From: Gonocerus acuteangulatus
Lineage: Eukaryota > Arthropoda > Insecta > Hemiptera > Coreidae
Direction: 5' to 3'
NCBI GenBank assembly: GCA_946811695.1
Contig: OX328123.1
Location: 36,445,660 to 36,509,659, forward strand
DNA: 64,000 nt
In this document: in pieces, positions 10,058-23,069 of the stretch
Position numbering within the stretch: position 1 is the first letter of the stretch
Layout of the letters: the number at the start of each line of letters is the position of its first letter
Notes under the pieces: model-generated
What the model was told of the DNA's origin: nothing
The model's input: the letters and a program-made list of their open reading frames with translations, nothing else
Database searches by the model: none
Position numbers and translations under genes: made by a program

Positions 10058-11728
10058 GCGGTAAATGACCCGATTGTTGACACTGCTCCTTAAGTTGACA
10101 CTTCAAATTTAAGTTTGAAAAATAACATTTAGATTGAAGAGAATTCAATAAGTTTCCGTCCAATAGAAAGAGCAGTTATTAAGAGACAAGGGATTAAGAA
10201 TATTTCTTAAGGTTTTTTTTGGTAATGCATGCATTAAATTTTTTTTTGTGATATCTAGGAACTCTATTATACTTAAATTTAGGAGTGCAAATGGTTTGAC
10301 ATACATTAAATAAAAAGATCTTGAGATAATGGTAGTGTCAACATTGGGAACACAATATGCAACCATGGCTCCTTTTCTTGACACTAGTGTCAACTTTAGG
10401 AAAACGGTAGTCAGTGATGCATAGGGAAAAATGTAGTTGAGATATTCATTAGGAATCCATCAATCCAGATTTTATTAATTTCTTATGACTGGAACCTTAA
10501 GTTGACAGCCTGTTTTCCTAATGTTGACATTCTGTTCCTAATATTGAAAGGCAACTTTTTATAATAATTTCCTGCAAATTGAAATGGTCAAACAACTTCT
10601 TACTCTATTTATGGTACAATGTTTATAAATGGCGTTGCCTCCAAATTCTACTCACATCATCCAACCAATGGATGTATCAGTTTCCGAACACTTAAAGAAG
10701 GTTGGAAGCTGAAAGTTCATGAATGGAGCGTTAACCTTATGGAAATTCCTGTATTAAAAAAAAAATCCAAATCCCTGAAAGAAGTTATAGAAGAAAGGTT
10801 CACAACGTCCGTAGTTAGCAACCATTTCCACAAATACTTCTTGTCTGAAAAAGAAAGTGAGAAACTCCATGACTGAGGAAGATGATGACTCCACCAATCA
10901 CCCTGAAGAAGGAAGGACGTCACTAACATGAGCTGTGTAGAATCAACAGGTGTAAGTAAACCATCATCAATGGCAGCACTTCAGGTAGATAAAACCACAA
11001 ATAACGAATATGAGAAGAATGCAGATCAAATTTTACACAACAAGTTAAAGAAGAAGAGCGATTGTTAAAGGAAAAACAGCACGGGAAATATGTTTGACAA
11101 GTGCTGAGGTGGATTTCCGCCAATTCAACTGGCCCTTGATGCTAGCAATAGACTAAAAAATGTTTCCTTCGCTGATTTTCCAATATCTACTAGCCAAATT
11201 ACTAGTAAACATAACTATCTTCTAGTATTTGGATATAATACATTAATTTTAAGAACCACTGACTCTACATGGAAAAATTTGGAGGCCTACCTGTCTTCCT
11301 AGTTCTGATTTTTTTGTTAAAAATAATTTTTATACCTAATTGTTTGTTTTTCAAAATGGATCTCTTTAAAATTTATAAAATTTTCCATTTTTCCTGCTAT
11401 TTTCCATACAGTTTGTTTGTTTTTTTAATGGATAAAGTTGTATTATTTTCATTTTCCCTCACTGTCATCCTTAGGAACAGAAAAGTCAAACTTAGGCACC
11501 GACCTACTGCAGACGTGTCAACATTAGGACCAGAGTAAGGCAGCATTTATTGATTTATTTTTCATGAAATACTTAATGTATCTAAAATTGGTTTATGTGC
11601 ATTTCATAAAGAATGAGACGACGAACAATTTGATATATTTAAAATCTATTATCTACAAAAACTAAGGGAAAAATTATTTCAAATAAAATAACCCTTCCTT
11701 AAAGTGTCAACTATTGGGTCACTTACCC
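10058..11728 (+). mobile_element. pogo-like DNA transposon, internally deleted (copy 1)
   Basis: Left end gcggtaaatgacccgattg and right end caattattggg-type inverted copy (sense gggtaagtgacccaatag) are imperfect TIRs, each followed inward by gttgacac motifs, and flanked by TA (10056-57, 11729-30). The interior is about 1.67 kb and matches the second copy at 50352-56552 once the nested LINE is removed. It retains a scrap of transposase near 10620-10740. Confidence 0.75.
10619..10876 (+). pseudogene. pogo/Tigger (DDE_1) transposase fragment
   Basis: In the frame starting near 10631 the sequence reads LPPNSTHIIQPMDVSV, the conserved strand-turn near the end of the catalytic core of pogo/Tigger/jerky transposases (family form LPPHTSH-QPLDV). 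A shift of frame then gives FRTLKEGWKLKVHEW, the continuation expected in this family. So the coding region is frameshifted, and the catalytic Asp residues upstream are gone. The homologous site in copy 2 (about 55715-55830) is more decayed. Confidence 0.65.
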
Positions 11729-11730
11729 TA

Positions 11731-12119
11731 TTTATTCTCAGTGTCTTCTTGGAAAAAGGCGACTGTATTCATGGACTGCAGCAGATGCATTACATTAACA
11801 AAGACATAAACGAACACCATACCTGCGAGAGTACGAACACCGTACTCTTCGTTAGAAAAAAAAAATTAGGCATTATAAGTTAAATGGTTTATTGATTACA
11901 ATTACTGGAAATTGTAAAGAAAAACCCTCTCCTACAGAAAGAAAAAAAAATAGATTTAAATGAAGGGACTTTGCTAGTATGTACTCTTATCTAAAGCCAT
12001 GGCAATTTTCTCCATTCTTAAAAAAAAAAAACATTTCTTACAATACGACATGCTACATCTAACTAAGTAGTAACTATAGTAGTAACAAACATATAAAACA
12101 AGTATCTGCAAGCATATAA
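11731..12119. other. No gene seen
   Basis: AT-rich sequence with poly(A) and poly(T) runs; no ORF, no recognisable repeat. Confidence 0.4.
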
Positions 12120-12445
12120 ACTCAAAAAGGTAAGCGTTACGATTTTTTTTGAGCGAATTTAGCCCCAAAAACGATCTTCCAGTGAGTGGGTTCTGCTGGT
12201 TAACGAACCTGACCTTTCAAATGAGACGACAGATTTTTGTACCAAATTTCATCAAAATCGGACCATTTTTGAGCTTGCTAGAGAGCGAACAGACAAGCAT
12301 ATATATATACAAATTTGAACCACCTATATTTTCGTGATCTATGGGGTCTGAAACGAGAAAGTTTCTAGTCGGCACTTCCGGATTGCGTCAAGAGGTCAAC
12401 CTCATAAGCGGGTTCTCCCTGTGGAGGTAGGGAGTAACCGCGCTA
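12120..12445 (-). repeat. Foldback repeat family, terminal part (minus orientation)
   Basis: Reverse-oriented counterpart of the segment at 13640-13990: gttaacgaacctgacctttc, a short TA stretch (12300-12310), gaaccacctatattttcgtg, ttccggattgcgtcaagagg and the agtaaccgcgctaaaa end. Confidence 0.75.
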
Positions 12446-12688
12446 AAAACTATGCTGCATCAATTGTAAAGGTGAACACCCAGCATCTGATAGACAGTGT
12501 CCAGTTTACCTCAATGAAAGCCTCATTCAGAGAAAAATGGTCTTGGAGAAACTCTCTTACACGGAAGCAAGGAAGAGAATCACTGCACATAAGACAAACT
12601 CCTATGCTTCGAAGGCCATAAACCAACGAGAGGAAACACATATTTCAAGGCCCTACTCGTCCATAAATGAAGAGCTTGAGGTAATAAA
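12446..12688 (+). pseudogene. Retroelement ORF1-like fragment (LINE?)
   Basis: This island is less AT-rich than its surroundings. Across two frames it reads KASFREKMVLEKLSYTEARK followed by SYASKA and REETHISRPYS. The pattern E-K-LSY-EAR followed by SYA is typical of the segment after the zinc knuckles of LINE ORF1 proteins. It lies between two conserved parts of the foldback family (the cgctaaaa end at 12440 and the gtccgactcgc end at 12690). Confidence 0.35.
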
Positions 12689-12756
12689 AGTCCGACTCGC
12701 AGGAACTGCGTCATCTTAGCGCGGTTACGTACATCTCGAAAAATGGAATAGATTAG

Positions 12757-13080
12757 CATCTGTGATGGAGATTCGGGGGCTCAGAATGAAAGGCAGCTAG
12801 TAAGTAGTAGCGTGTATTGGTAGGACAACTGGCCTGGACGGGATGATAGAGAAGAGTTGAGTGTCGAGGGTGGAGTCTGGTAGAGAGTGAATGAGAGTGG
12901 AGAGACTGAGACTGAGGAGACTGAGAGACTGAGAGGGAGCTAGGATTCAGCCTAGCCTAAATAGCCAGGTAGGATTGGGGAATCGTGGGAATTATAGAGC
13001 AATGCAGGTCTCTAGCTACTGATGGTCAATATTGCTGACTGGTGTCTGGGTTCCTTCCTTTCCCATGCTTTTCCTCACAC
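12757..13080. other. Insert in the left arm of the foldback element
   Basis: About 320 bases absent from the right arm. It is G-rich in purine-rich stretches (gagagtgaatgagagtggag, gagactgagactgaggagac) and unlike the surrounding DNA. No TIR, poly(A) or coding frame recognised. Confidence 0.5.
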
Positions 13081-13774
13081 ATCACAAATCACAGTAAACT
13101 GACAGTAGCCAACTTACACAGAAGCGGATAATTCTTAATCTGTTTAAGTCAATACAAACGTACTTACTCATTGACTACTGCTGAGAAGGCACTATTCTAA
13201 ACAACCAAAAATTCGTTGTCATATAGATAGGAGAAATCAAAACAAAATATGCACACGTCATCATGATTAGCCACAGCCATCTTGATTACCACAGCCACTC
13301 CAAACTTATTACCAATACCTTTTACCGTTAATTAGCTTATTTTACTACAATACTAATTTTACTGATGAATACAATTTAAAACAAGAAACAACCAATTAAA
13401 AAGTGAGATAAACAAAGAGAAAAACCCATTCAAAACAAACACTTTTAAAGTTTTAAGCGCTTATATCTCTGATTGACGTTGCCCCATCGAATATTGCTTC
13501 AGAACCTTTTTTGTAGAGAATTTAGTAAGCATTCGAATGGTCACCTTCCACTTACCACGATTTCCCAACCGTTAACGAGATATTTACGAAAAATGTATGA
13601 AGATCCGAAAACTTTGCATGTATATTAATAAAATAATTTTTAGCGCGGTTACTCCCTATCTCCATTGGGAGAACCCGCTTATGAGGTTGACCTCATGACG
13701 CAATCCGGAAGTGCCGACTAGAAACTTTCTCGTTTCAAACCCCATAGATCACGAAAATATAGGTGGTTCAAATT

Positions 13775-13775
<1 letters not shown>

Positions 13776-13831
<56 letters not shown>
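13776..13831. repeat. (TA)n microsatellite
   Basis: About 28 units, between ggttcaaatttg and a variant tgtctgttcgcgctctag, the fixed position in the foldback family. Confidence 0.95.
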
Positions 13832-13834
<3 letters not shown>

Positions 13835-15192
13835 TATATTTATATATATGCTTGTCTGTTCGCGCTCTAGCAAGCTTAAAAATGGTCCGATTTTGATGAA
13901 ATCTGTCGTATGATTTGAAAGGTCAAGTTTGTTAACCAGCAGAATCCGCTCACTGGAAGATAGTTTTTGGGGCGAAATTCGCGCAAAAAAAATCGTAACG
14001 CTTACGTTTTTGAGTTCATATGCTTGCAGGTACTTGTTTTATATGTTTCTTGACATAGGAAAACGAATGAAAACGTTTTCAAGGCGATATCTCTAACCGT
14101 TCATGAGAAAAGTGGAATCAATGTTTTTGTAAGTCATTATTTTTTTGTGGGTACTTAGAATCGCGGAATTCAATTGAAATATTTTCTATATCTTAAAAAA
14201 TAATCCCAACTAAGGTGTTTAAATTTTGATTATATTTGGAGCTAAGGAATTATGCGAAAAAAATTATTTTCTTAAGAGACATGAAAAGTTTTGGGATCTT
14301 CAAACATTTTTCGTAAATATCTCGATAACAGTTGGGAAATCGTGGTAAGTGGAAGGTGACCATTCGCATGCTTACTAAATGCTCTACAAAAAAGATTCTG
14401 AAGGAATATTCGATGGGGCATCGTCAATCAGAGATATAAGCGCTTAAAACTTAAAAAGTGTTTGTTTTGGTGTTTTAAAAAGGTTTTTCTCTTTGTTTAT
14501 CTCACTTTTTAATTGGTTATTTTTTGTTTTAAATTGCATTTATCAGTAAAATTAGTATTGTAGTAAAATAAGCTAAGTAACAGTGAAAGTTACAGGTAAT
14601 AAGTTTTGTAATAAAGGCTGTGGTAATCAAGATGGCTGTGGCTAATCATTATGACGTATGCATACTTTGTTTTGAATTCTCCTGTCTATATAACCTTCCT
14701 CATAGCCTCCAACTGAAGTTATTGTTATTTCTTATTTTATAGAAAGATTTAACACAGATTTTTTAATAGAATTTTATTCGTCATGAAGCACATATTTACA
14801 CTTGATTATAACATTAATACGAATTTGCTAGTAAAACAAGATACTTAAAATGACATCGAATTTTGGTTTCTTTAGAATAGAGCCTTCTCAGCGGTAGTCG
14901 AAATGTAAGTACGTTTTCAGCATATAATTGTATTGACTTATACAGATTAAGAATTATCCGCTTCTGTGTAAGTTGGCTACTGTCAGTTTCCTGTGATTTG
15001 TGATGCTAATCTATTCCATTTCTTCGAGTTGTACGTAACCGCGCTGAGATGACGCAGTTCCTGCGAGTCGGACTTTTTTTCTCATACTTCCTTAACTCCA
15101 AATATAACCAAACTTTAAACATCTTAGTTGGGATTAATTTCCAAAATGCAGAAAATATTTCAATTGAATCCCGCGTTTCTAAGTACCCACAA

Positions 15193-16987
15193 AAAAGTCC
15201 GACTCGCAGGAACTGCATCATCTTAGCGCGGTTCCGTTCATGTACCTAGTGTCATTTGATAAGCTTAGAAAAGAAATAAAGTTATTTTTTTTATATATCT
15301 CGTGAAAATTGTCAAAATCCTCTCGAACATCTCGAATAAAAGTGATATTAAGGCATCAGGGAGACCGACAGTAGCTAACTTATACAAAGAAGCGTAAATT
15401 ACACAATCCGGCTCTCTTTCTAAAGCAAAGCTCTATAAATCAATACAAAATATGCCTAATAAAGCCTTTCTAGTGGATACAGAAGCATGGGCGTATATGG
15501 GGGGGGGGGCTGAGGGGGCTGCACTAAGATCACTTAGTTCATAAAACATATTTTATTTTACGTTTAATATCGTTTTAGTTGCCTAAAACGATTCCAAGCT
15601 CTAAATATTTAGTATTCCATACCCTGGAAATGGTCTCAGCCCCCCCCCCCCCCCCCCGAAATTTTCCCAGCCCCACCCGAAATTGTTTTCTATATACGCC
15701 CATGTACAGAAGGATCAAGAAGAAGTACAAGAAAGATTGAGTCGAATACCCTGCCTAATAAAGCCTATATAGAATAATATGCCGAATAAAGCCTATCTAG
15801 TAGATACAGAAGGACAAATAACAAGTCTTGACGAATAAAGAGTCAATATATAGAATAATATACCTAATTAAGTATATGGAGTAGATACAAATGGACCAAA
15901 AACAAGTCTTGAGGAATCTTGTTTTTTTTTTCTACTTAAATACATTTTATCAATATTTAGTTTATAACCTGTGTTGAAAACTATTGATTGCTAATTGATG
16001 AATCGGGTTACAACTAAGTAGTCTTTATGAATATTTAGTTTATAACCTATGTTTGGATCTGTGTTTTTGGGGTGCTCTCCGCCTAGGCTTTGTATTTGTG
16101 TCGGCAGATACCTGGGGTATATTTACAGCTCTTGAAGATTAACTCTTAGCAGGTAAATTTCCTGCGGACCTTATGCTTGTACGGGCAATGAACCCACTCT
16201 CTATTCGCTCATAGTATTTAACCGTTGTGAAGTTTATTTTTTGGAAAAACGTCGTTCGTGGTGGTAGAAAATCTTAAAGGCATTTCGCTCAGAAATCTCC
16301 GAAATATTGTTACTAATTTTACGTATCCTGTTTTATAGCCAAATAGATTTATATTCTATAATCAATAAGAAAAAACTACTAACAATAAAAAACTATGGGC
16401 AACAGATGAAAATAGGGAATACTTAGAACAATTCAACACCAGTACTGTAATCTCGATATTCATACGGCATCTTCGAATTCTAACAAAAACAAATTATAGA
16501 TTCTAATTATACGTATCCTGTTTACTGACAAATACATTTGACTGCTATAAGCTAGTACAAAAATAACGAGAAGTGAAAACAAAAACTGCGGGAAACACAC
16601 AAATAGATCCGTTTAAATAAATGAAACTCCATCAAACATTTCTTCAAAACATTTTTTGTGGAGAATTCAGTAAGCTTTCGAACTGTTATATTTCACTTGC
16701 CACGATTTCCTAACCCTTTTCGAGATATTAAGGAAAATATACGAAGGGGGCCTAATAGATATTCATACGGCATCTGAGAATCCCAAGATTCCGCAAAAAT
16801 AAAATATCGTTTCTAATTATACGTATCCTGTTTTATTGGCAAATACATTTGACTACTATAAGCAATTGAAAACACTAGGGAATATGTCATAGAAGTCGGA
16901 GTAGGAGCCTCGACAGTTTCAAGACATTTGAAGGAAATCGGCAAATCCAAAACTGACATTTCATACGGTACAGCCTGATATATTTTT
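15193..16987. repeat. 1.8-kb duplication, copy A
   Basis: Collinear with 20009-21862, starting in the conserved gtccgactcgc end and running to cggtacagcctgatatattt. Indels separate the copies: copy A lacks about 60 bases in the MITE, copy B lacks cagtttcaagacattt near its end. Parts recur inverted at 63230-64000 and partly near 47000. Confidence 0.88.
15486..15704. mobile_element. hAT-type MITE
   Basis: Ends catgggcgtatat and atatacgcccatg are perfect 13-bp inverted repeats. The flanks are identical 8-bp duplications tacagaag (15478-15485, 15705-15712), the length made by hAT transposases. C/G homopolymer blocks lie just inside both ends. Internally deleted relative to the 276-bp copy at 20310. 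Confidence 0.85.
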
Positions 16988-16991
16988 ATAT

Positions 16992-17467
16992 GTATGAGTG
17001 TGTGTATTAATTCAACCTAAAATATTTGCCAATACAAGAGATGATACAAGAAAGAAATGTCCAAGTTCATTACTTGGAAGACCTCATAGTTACTTACTAA
17101 GAACAGTAAAGACACTTCAACTGACCTTTAAAAACAACAATAAAAATACTTATATCCAGTTACTAAAATATCACCTTCCTCAACCAGGTATATTCTTAAA
17201 CTTGGCAATGTTTATTTTTCTCTAAAGATAATTTCGGCAAAAAAAAAACATTGCCAAGTTTAAGAATATACCTGGTTGCGGAAAGTGATATTTTAGTAAC
17301 TGGATATAAGTATTTTTATTGTTGTTTTTAAAGGTCAGTTGAAGTGTCTTTACTGTTCTTAGTAAGTAACTATGAGGTCTTCCAAGTAATGAACTTGGAC
17401 ATTTCTTTCTTGTATCATCTCTTGTATTGGCAAATATTTTTGGTTGAATTAATACACCAACTCATAC
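16992..17467. repeat. Near-perfect hairpin with about 220-bp arms
   Basis: 16992-17213 and 17246-17467 are reverse complements with only scattered differences, around a loop of about 32 bases. Arms include ggacatttctttcttgtatc and its complement. No coding frame. Confidence 0.9.
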
Positions 17468-17609
17468 TACTTTTTTGGAGTGTAGAATGGTAAAGCTTTT
17501 TTGGGGGGTTTTAGGAGGGGATATTTTTGAGGAAGGGAGTGTTTCTTTGTGGGGGCTGGAACTTGGCCTCTATTTCACATTTATGTTTTTTTGGGGATTA
17601 TGAACTAAA

Positions 17610-17714
17610 TGATCTTATTTAATTTATTTTAAAGGGTTTTTTGAAATTTTTACCGATCAAATCAAAATATCGGGGGGGGGGGGGCTGCAGCCCCCCCCCT
17701 TATATACGCCCATG
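17610..17714. mobile_element. hAT-type MITE, right-end fragment
   Basis: Carries the shared aatttattttaaagggtttt and gctgcagccccc blocks and the terminal tatatacgcccatg. The left end is missing. Confidence 0.6.
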
Positions 17715-18057
17715 GATCAAAAGACGGAAAATGAAATTTTTGTGTATTTATTAAGTAGTACAGTATCATGTATTATCATAACTCAGGAAGCAAATTATTT
17801 ACAAAATTAATAATTGAACAGTTCTCATAAGAAAATTAAATGAGCAGAACTATTTACATTTTTATTTTATTTACAGCAAATTATTCAGTACTGTAGTCTT
17901 CACTACAAAAATCCTGAGGAAAGTGCTTAGTTATGCGGCTCCTGCGTGACGGCCTTTTAAATTAGACATTTTGGTACAGAAAAGACGCATTATTGCACTT
18001 TGACATAGCGTCTCTCTGGATGTACTCAAATTAAGCACTTTATAATTTATGATCATA
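17715..18057. other. No gene seen
   Basis: AT-rich sequence, no ORF or known repeat recognised. Confidence 0.4.
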
Positions 18058-18155
18058 GGGTCTCCCGGTGGTCTAGTGGCTAACGCATTATACTGTCAAG
18101 CAGGAGATGGAGGTTCGACGCTCATCTCCTGTAAAAAATAAATAAATAAAAAAAT
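18058..18155 (+). mobile_element. tRNA-derived SINE
   Basis: An A box TGGTCTAGTGG (about 18071) and a B box GGTTCGACGCT (about 18113) lie at tRNA-like spacing, followed by an A-rich tail with AAAT units. The intervening sequence is too irregular for a working tRNA. A shorter copy with the same start (tctccccgtggtctagtggc) is at about 39465. Confidence 0.65.
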
Positions 18156-18248
18156 ATGCTTCATAAATGCAGCGTAAATGAAACCTCCTTGCAGAGGAAT
18201 GTCCTTTGAAATGCAGCCACTGGAGACTTTGATAAAACTGCTTTCCGC

Positions 18249-18516
18249 CATGGGCGTATATAGAAAATAATTTCGGGAGGGCCTGGGAGAATTTCGGGGG
18301 GGAGGGCTGAGAGCATTTGGGGTGTATGGAATACTAACAATCTAGATATTGGAATAGGTGGCTAATTAAAACGCTATTACACCCAAAAGATATTATTTTT
18401 TCGTAACTAGGTGATCTTATTTAATTTATTTTTAAGGCTTTTATGATGAATTTTTACCAATTTCGGGGGGAGCTGCAGCTTCCTGAGCATCCCCCCCCCC
18501 ATTATATACGCCTATG
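18249..18516. mobile_element. hAT-type MITE
   Basis: Left end catgggcgtatatag, right end tatacgcctatg (one change). The flanking octamers ctttccgc and cttttcgg are similar but not identical, as in an older insertion. Confidence 0.75.
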
Positions 18517-18609
18517 CTTTTCGGCAAGGTCTAACTGTTAGGACTAGAAAAATCGTGTTATTTGGAAGGGACCGAAAATATGTGAGAGTAACTGGGTTCA
18601 ATTTCCAGG

Positions 18610-18654
18610 CTGTTATCCCGAGTTTAAATAAAGGATTTAAACTCGGGATAACAG
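18610..18654. repeat. Perfect 20-bp inverted repeat with 5-base loop
   Basis: ctgttatcccgagtttaaat at 18610-18629 and its exact complement at 18635-18654, loop aaagg. On its own it could form a stable stem-loop; no role is evident. Confidence 0.9.
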
Positions 18655-19052
18655 TAAAAGGGAAAAGAGACAGCACGGTCGATTGGACCCCGCTGGCCTA
18701 CTTACCTACTATACGCTGCTTACACCCCCCCCTCATTCTAACCGGTAAAAGGGCACAGGTTCTTGACTCCATAAACATTGTGAGCTACAGTAGGGCGTGC
18801 TTTACAACTTCCGTTATCTAGGGTCTCTACCGCTCTTATCATTCTTTTAACAAAGCTAAGATATAAGTTTTCCAAAAGGATATAAGTTCTGTTCTGTGTT
18901 TTCCTTCTGAATGATTGTCGGGATGAATACCAGTGAGCCTGCGCTAAAGGACTTTCACTCAGCAGGTATTTTATATAATTCAGTTTTATATACAATAAAA
19001 ATATTTAGGAACTTTATAGACACACACATATATATACATATACATACACATA

Positions 19053-19206
19053 CAGGGTGTCCCGATTTTAAATGGCAAAATTTCAGGAGCGTGTAGGGGA
19101 CCAAAAAACTGAAGACAAATAGTACTGTAAAATAGCACAAAAACTAGCGATTAGACAAATCACGGAAATGCCTATATCTAAGGAAATAATAAAAAAAAAA
19201 TATATA
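19053..19206. mobile_element. Mariner-like MITE end (cagggtgtcccg)
   Basis: Starts cagggtgtcccgattttaaa and matches, in reverse, the element at 26701-26937 through gtaggggaccaaaaaactga. The distal end is replaced by foldback-family sequence from 19207 on. Confidence 0.6.
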
Positions 19207-20008
19207 TATATATAAAGTTCGTTAACCAGCAGAATCCTTCCGCCGGAAGATGCTTTTTGGAGCGAAATTCGCGTTTATACGTTTTTGATTTCATATACTT
19301 GCAGGTACTCCTTTTACAGGTTTCATAACGTAGAAAAACGAATGATGCCGTTTTCATAGCGATATCTTTCACCGTTTTAGAGAAACTTTGAAACACCTAC
19401 TTCAATCCACGCAACGAATGCTTAAAAACAGCTATAGGTGGGAAATTTTTGGAACAAAATTTTTGATTTCGTAAACTTTTTTTTGGCTGGATAGGAGGTC
19501 AACATAAGCCTGGGGGGGGTTTAGAAGGCCCCATTTTTGGGGTTTTCACTTATATCTAGGAAATCCTGCCTCCTAGCGACATGACTAATCTGTAACAAAT
19601 GAAAGCTGATTGAATTTCCTACAAGTTCTATTCAGTAAAGTTTTTCTATATATCTTTAGTTTTCGAAATATCCGCTCTTGATGTCTGTCATTTTGGGGAA
19701 AAACACTTTTGCCGCAATACTCTACATTGTAGAGTATTGCTTTCCCTTCAATAATATATATTAACTTTGCTGTTTTATGTATTGCCCTTCAAACGTAAAA
19801 ATAATTTCAGTGTTCATCGTGAAATCTGAGTTTTAGCGACTAATAATCCAGGAAACTAAGATTTATAGAAGGAAATGCTGGGAACACAATTTGTAACTTT
19901 ATAACTTTGTTTCGCCTTCTTAGGAGGTCAACATATCATAAGTCCTCGCCCGTAGCCTTAGTTCCGGGGGGGGGGGGGGGTTAGAAGAGATATCCGGTCT
20001 AGAATAGA
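19207..20008 (+). repeat. Foldback family fragment and unassigned DNA
   Basis: 19207-19400 matches the family (gttcgttaaccagcagaatc, gcttgcaggtact). 19400-20008 is unassigned; it repeats the phrase taggaggtcaacat about 430 bases apart (19494, 19921), suggesting an old duplication. No gene. Confidence 0.5.
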
Positions 20009-21862
20009 AAAAGTCCGACTCGCAGGAACTGCATCATCTTAGCGCGGTTCCGTTCATGTACCTAGTGTCATTTGATAAGCTTAGAAAAGAAATAAAGTTA
20101 TTTTTTTTTTTATATATATATCTCGTGAAAATTGTCAAAATCCTCTCGAACATCTCGAATAAAAAGTGATATTAAGGCGTCAGGGAGACCGACAGTAGCT
20201 AACTTATACACAGAAGCGTAAATTACACAATCCGGCTCTCTTTCTAAAGCAAAGCTCTATAAATCAATACAAAATATGCCTAATAAAGCCTTTCTAGTGG
20301 ATACAGAAGCATGGGCGTATATGGGGGGGGGGCAGCGGGGGCTGCAGCTCCTCCCGAAATTTTGAATTGATCATAAAAACTTGTCGTAAAACCCTTAAAA
20401 ATAAATTAAATAAGATCACTTAGTTCATAAAACATATTTTATTTTACGTTTAATATCGTTTAAGTTGCCTAATACGATTCCAAGCTCTAAATATTTAGTA
20501 TTCCATACCCTGGAAATGGTCTCAGCCCCCCCCCCCCCGAAATTTTCCCAGCCCCACCCGAAATTGTTTTCTATATACGCCCATGTACAGAAGGATCAAG
20601 AAGAAGTACAGAAAGATTGAGTCGAATACCCTGCCTAATAAAGCCTATATAGAATAATATGCCGAATAAAGCCTATCTAGTAGATACAGAAGGACAAATA
20701 ACAAGTTCTTGACGAATAAAGAGTCAATATATAGAATAATATACCTAATTAAGTATATGGAGTAGATACAAATGGACCAATAAACAAGTCTTGAGGAATC
20801 TTGTTTTTTTTTTCTACTTAAATACATTTTATCAATATTTAGTTTATAACCTGTGTTGAAAACTATTGATTGCTAATTGATGAATCGGGTTACAACTAAG
20901 TAGTCTTTATGAATATTTAGTTTATAACCTATGTTTGGATCTGTGTTTTTGGGGTGCTCTCCGCCTAGGCTTTGTATTTGTGTCGGCAGATACCTGGGGG
21001 TATATTTACAGCTCTTGAGGATTAAACTCTTAGCAGGTAAATTTCCTGCGGACCTTATGCTTGTACGGGCAAATGAACCCACTCTCTATTCGCTCATAGT
21101 ATCTAACCGTTGTGAAGTTTATTTTTTGGAAAAATGCCGTTCGTGGTGGTAGAAAATCTTAAAGGAATTTCGCTCAGAAATCTCCGAAATATTGTTACTA
21201 ATTTTACGTATCCTGTTTTATAGCCAAATAGATTTATATTCTATAATCAATACGAAAAAACTACTAACAATAAAAAACTATGGGCAACAGATGAAAATAG
21301 GGAATACTTAGAACAGTTCAACACCAGTACTGTAATCTAGATATTCATACGGCATCTTCGAAATTCTAACAAAACAAAATATTAATTCTAATTATACGTA
21401 TCCTGTTTATTGACAAATACATTAGACTGATATAAGCTAGTACAAAAATAACGAGAAGTGAAAACAAAAACTGCGGGAAACACACAAATAGATCCGTTTA
21501 AATAAACGAAACTCATCAAACATTTCTTCAAAACATTTTTTGTGGAGAAATTCAGTAAGCTTTCGAAACTGTTATATTTCACTTGCCACGATTTCCTAAC
21601 CCCTTTTCGAGATATTAAGGAAAATATACGAAGGGGGCTTAATAGATATTCATACGGCATCTGAGAATCCCAAGATTCCGCAAAAATAAAATATCGTTTC
21701 TAATTATACGTATCCTGTTTTATTGGCAAATACATTTGACTACTATAAGCAATTGAAAACACTAGGGAATATGTCATAGAAGTCGGAGTAGGAGCCTCGA
21801 CTTGAAGGAAATCGGCAAATCCAAAACTGACATTTCATACGGTACAGCCTGATATATTTTTA
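20009..21862. repeat. 1.8-kb duplication, copy B
   Basis: Collinear partner of 15193-16987. It holds the longer version of the hAT-type MITE. Past 21862 the copies diverge; copy B continues as foldback-family sequence in minus orientation. Confidence 0.88.
20310..20585. mobile_element. hAT-type MITE, longest copy (276 bp)
   Basis: Same 13-bp TIRs and the same 8-bp duplications tacagaag (20302-20309, 20586-20593) as the copy at 15486. Because the whole flank is duplicated this is one insertion event, not two. Confidence 0.85.
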
Positions 21863-22925
<1,063 letters not shown>

Positions 22926-23069
22926 CGCGAATTTCGCTCCAAAAAGTATCTTCGGGCGGAAGGATTCTGCTAGTTAATGAACTTTATATATATACTAGCT
23001 TTTACCCAGTGTGCCATGCTACACCAACTTTATATTATATAGTTGTAAGGAACAAACATACAGCTGGTA

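Larger units (their letters stand above)
12687..15077. mobile_element. Palindromic foldback element
   Basis: Ends are inverted copies of aaaagtccgactcgcaggaa and continue inward as cggttacgtac and ggaatagattagcat; after an insert at 12757-13080 the left arm resumes (13081-13634) and pairs with about 14262-15003. The centre (13636-14260) is a normal family segment with (TA)n at 13776-13831. The right arm has extra sequence around 14690-14880. No target duplication is evident and no protein is encoded. Confidence 0.75.

Noticed and set aside
18058..18130. Functional tRNA gene
   Set aside because: A and B boxes are present, but the stems do not pair as a cloverleaf and an A-rich tail follows, so it is a SINE.
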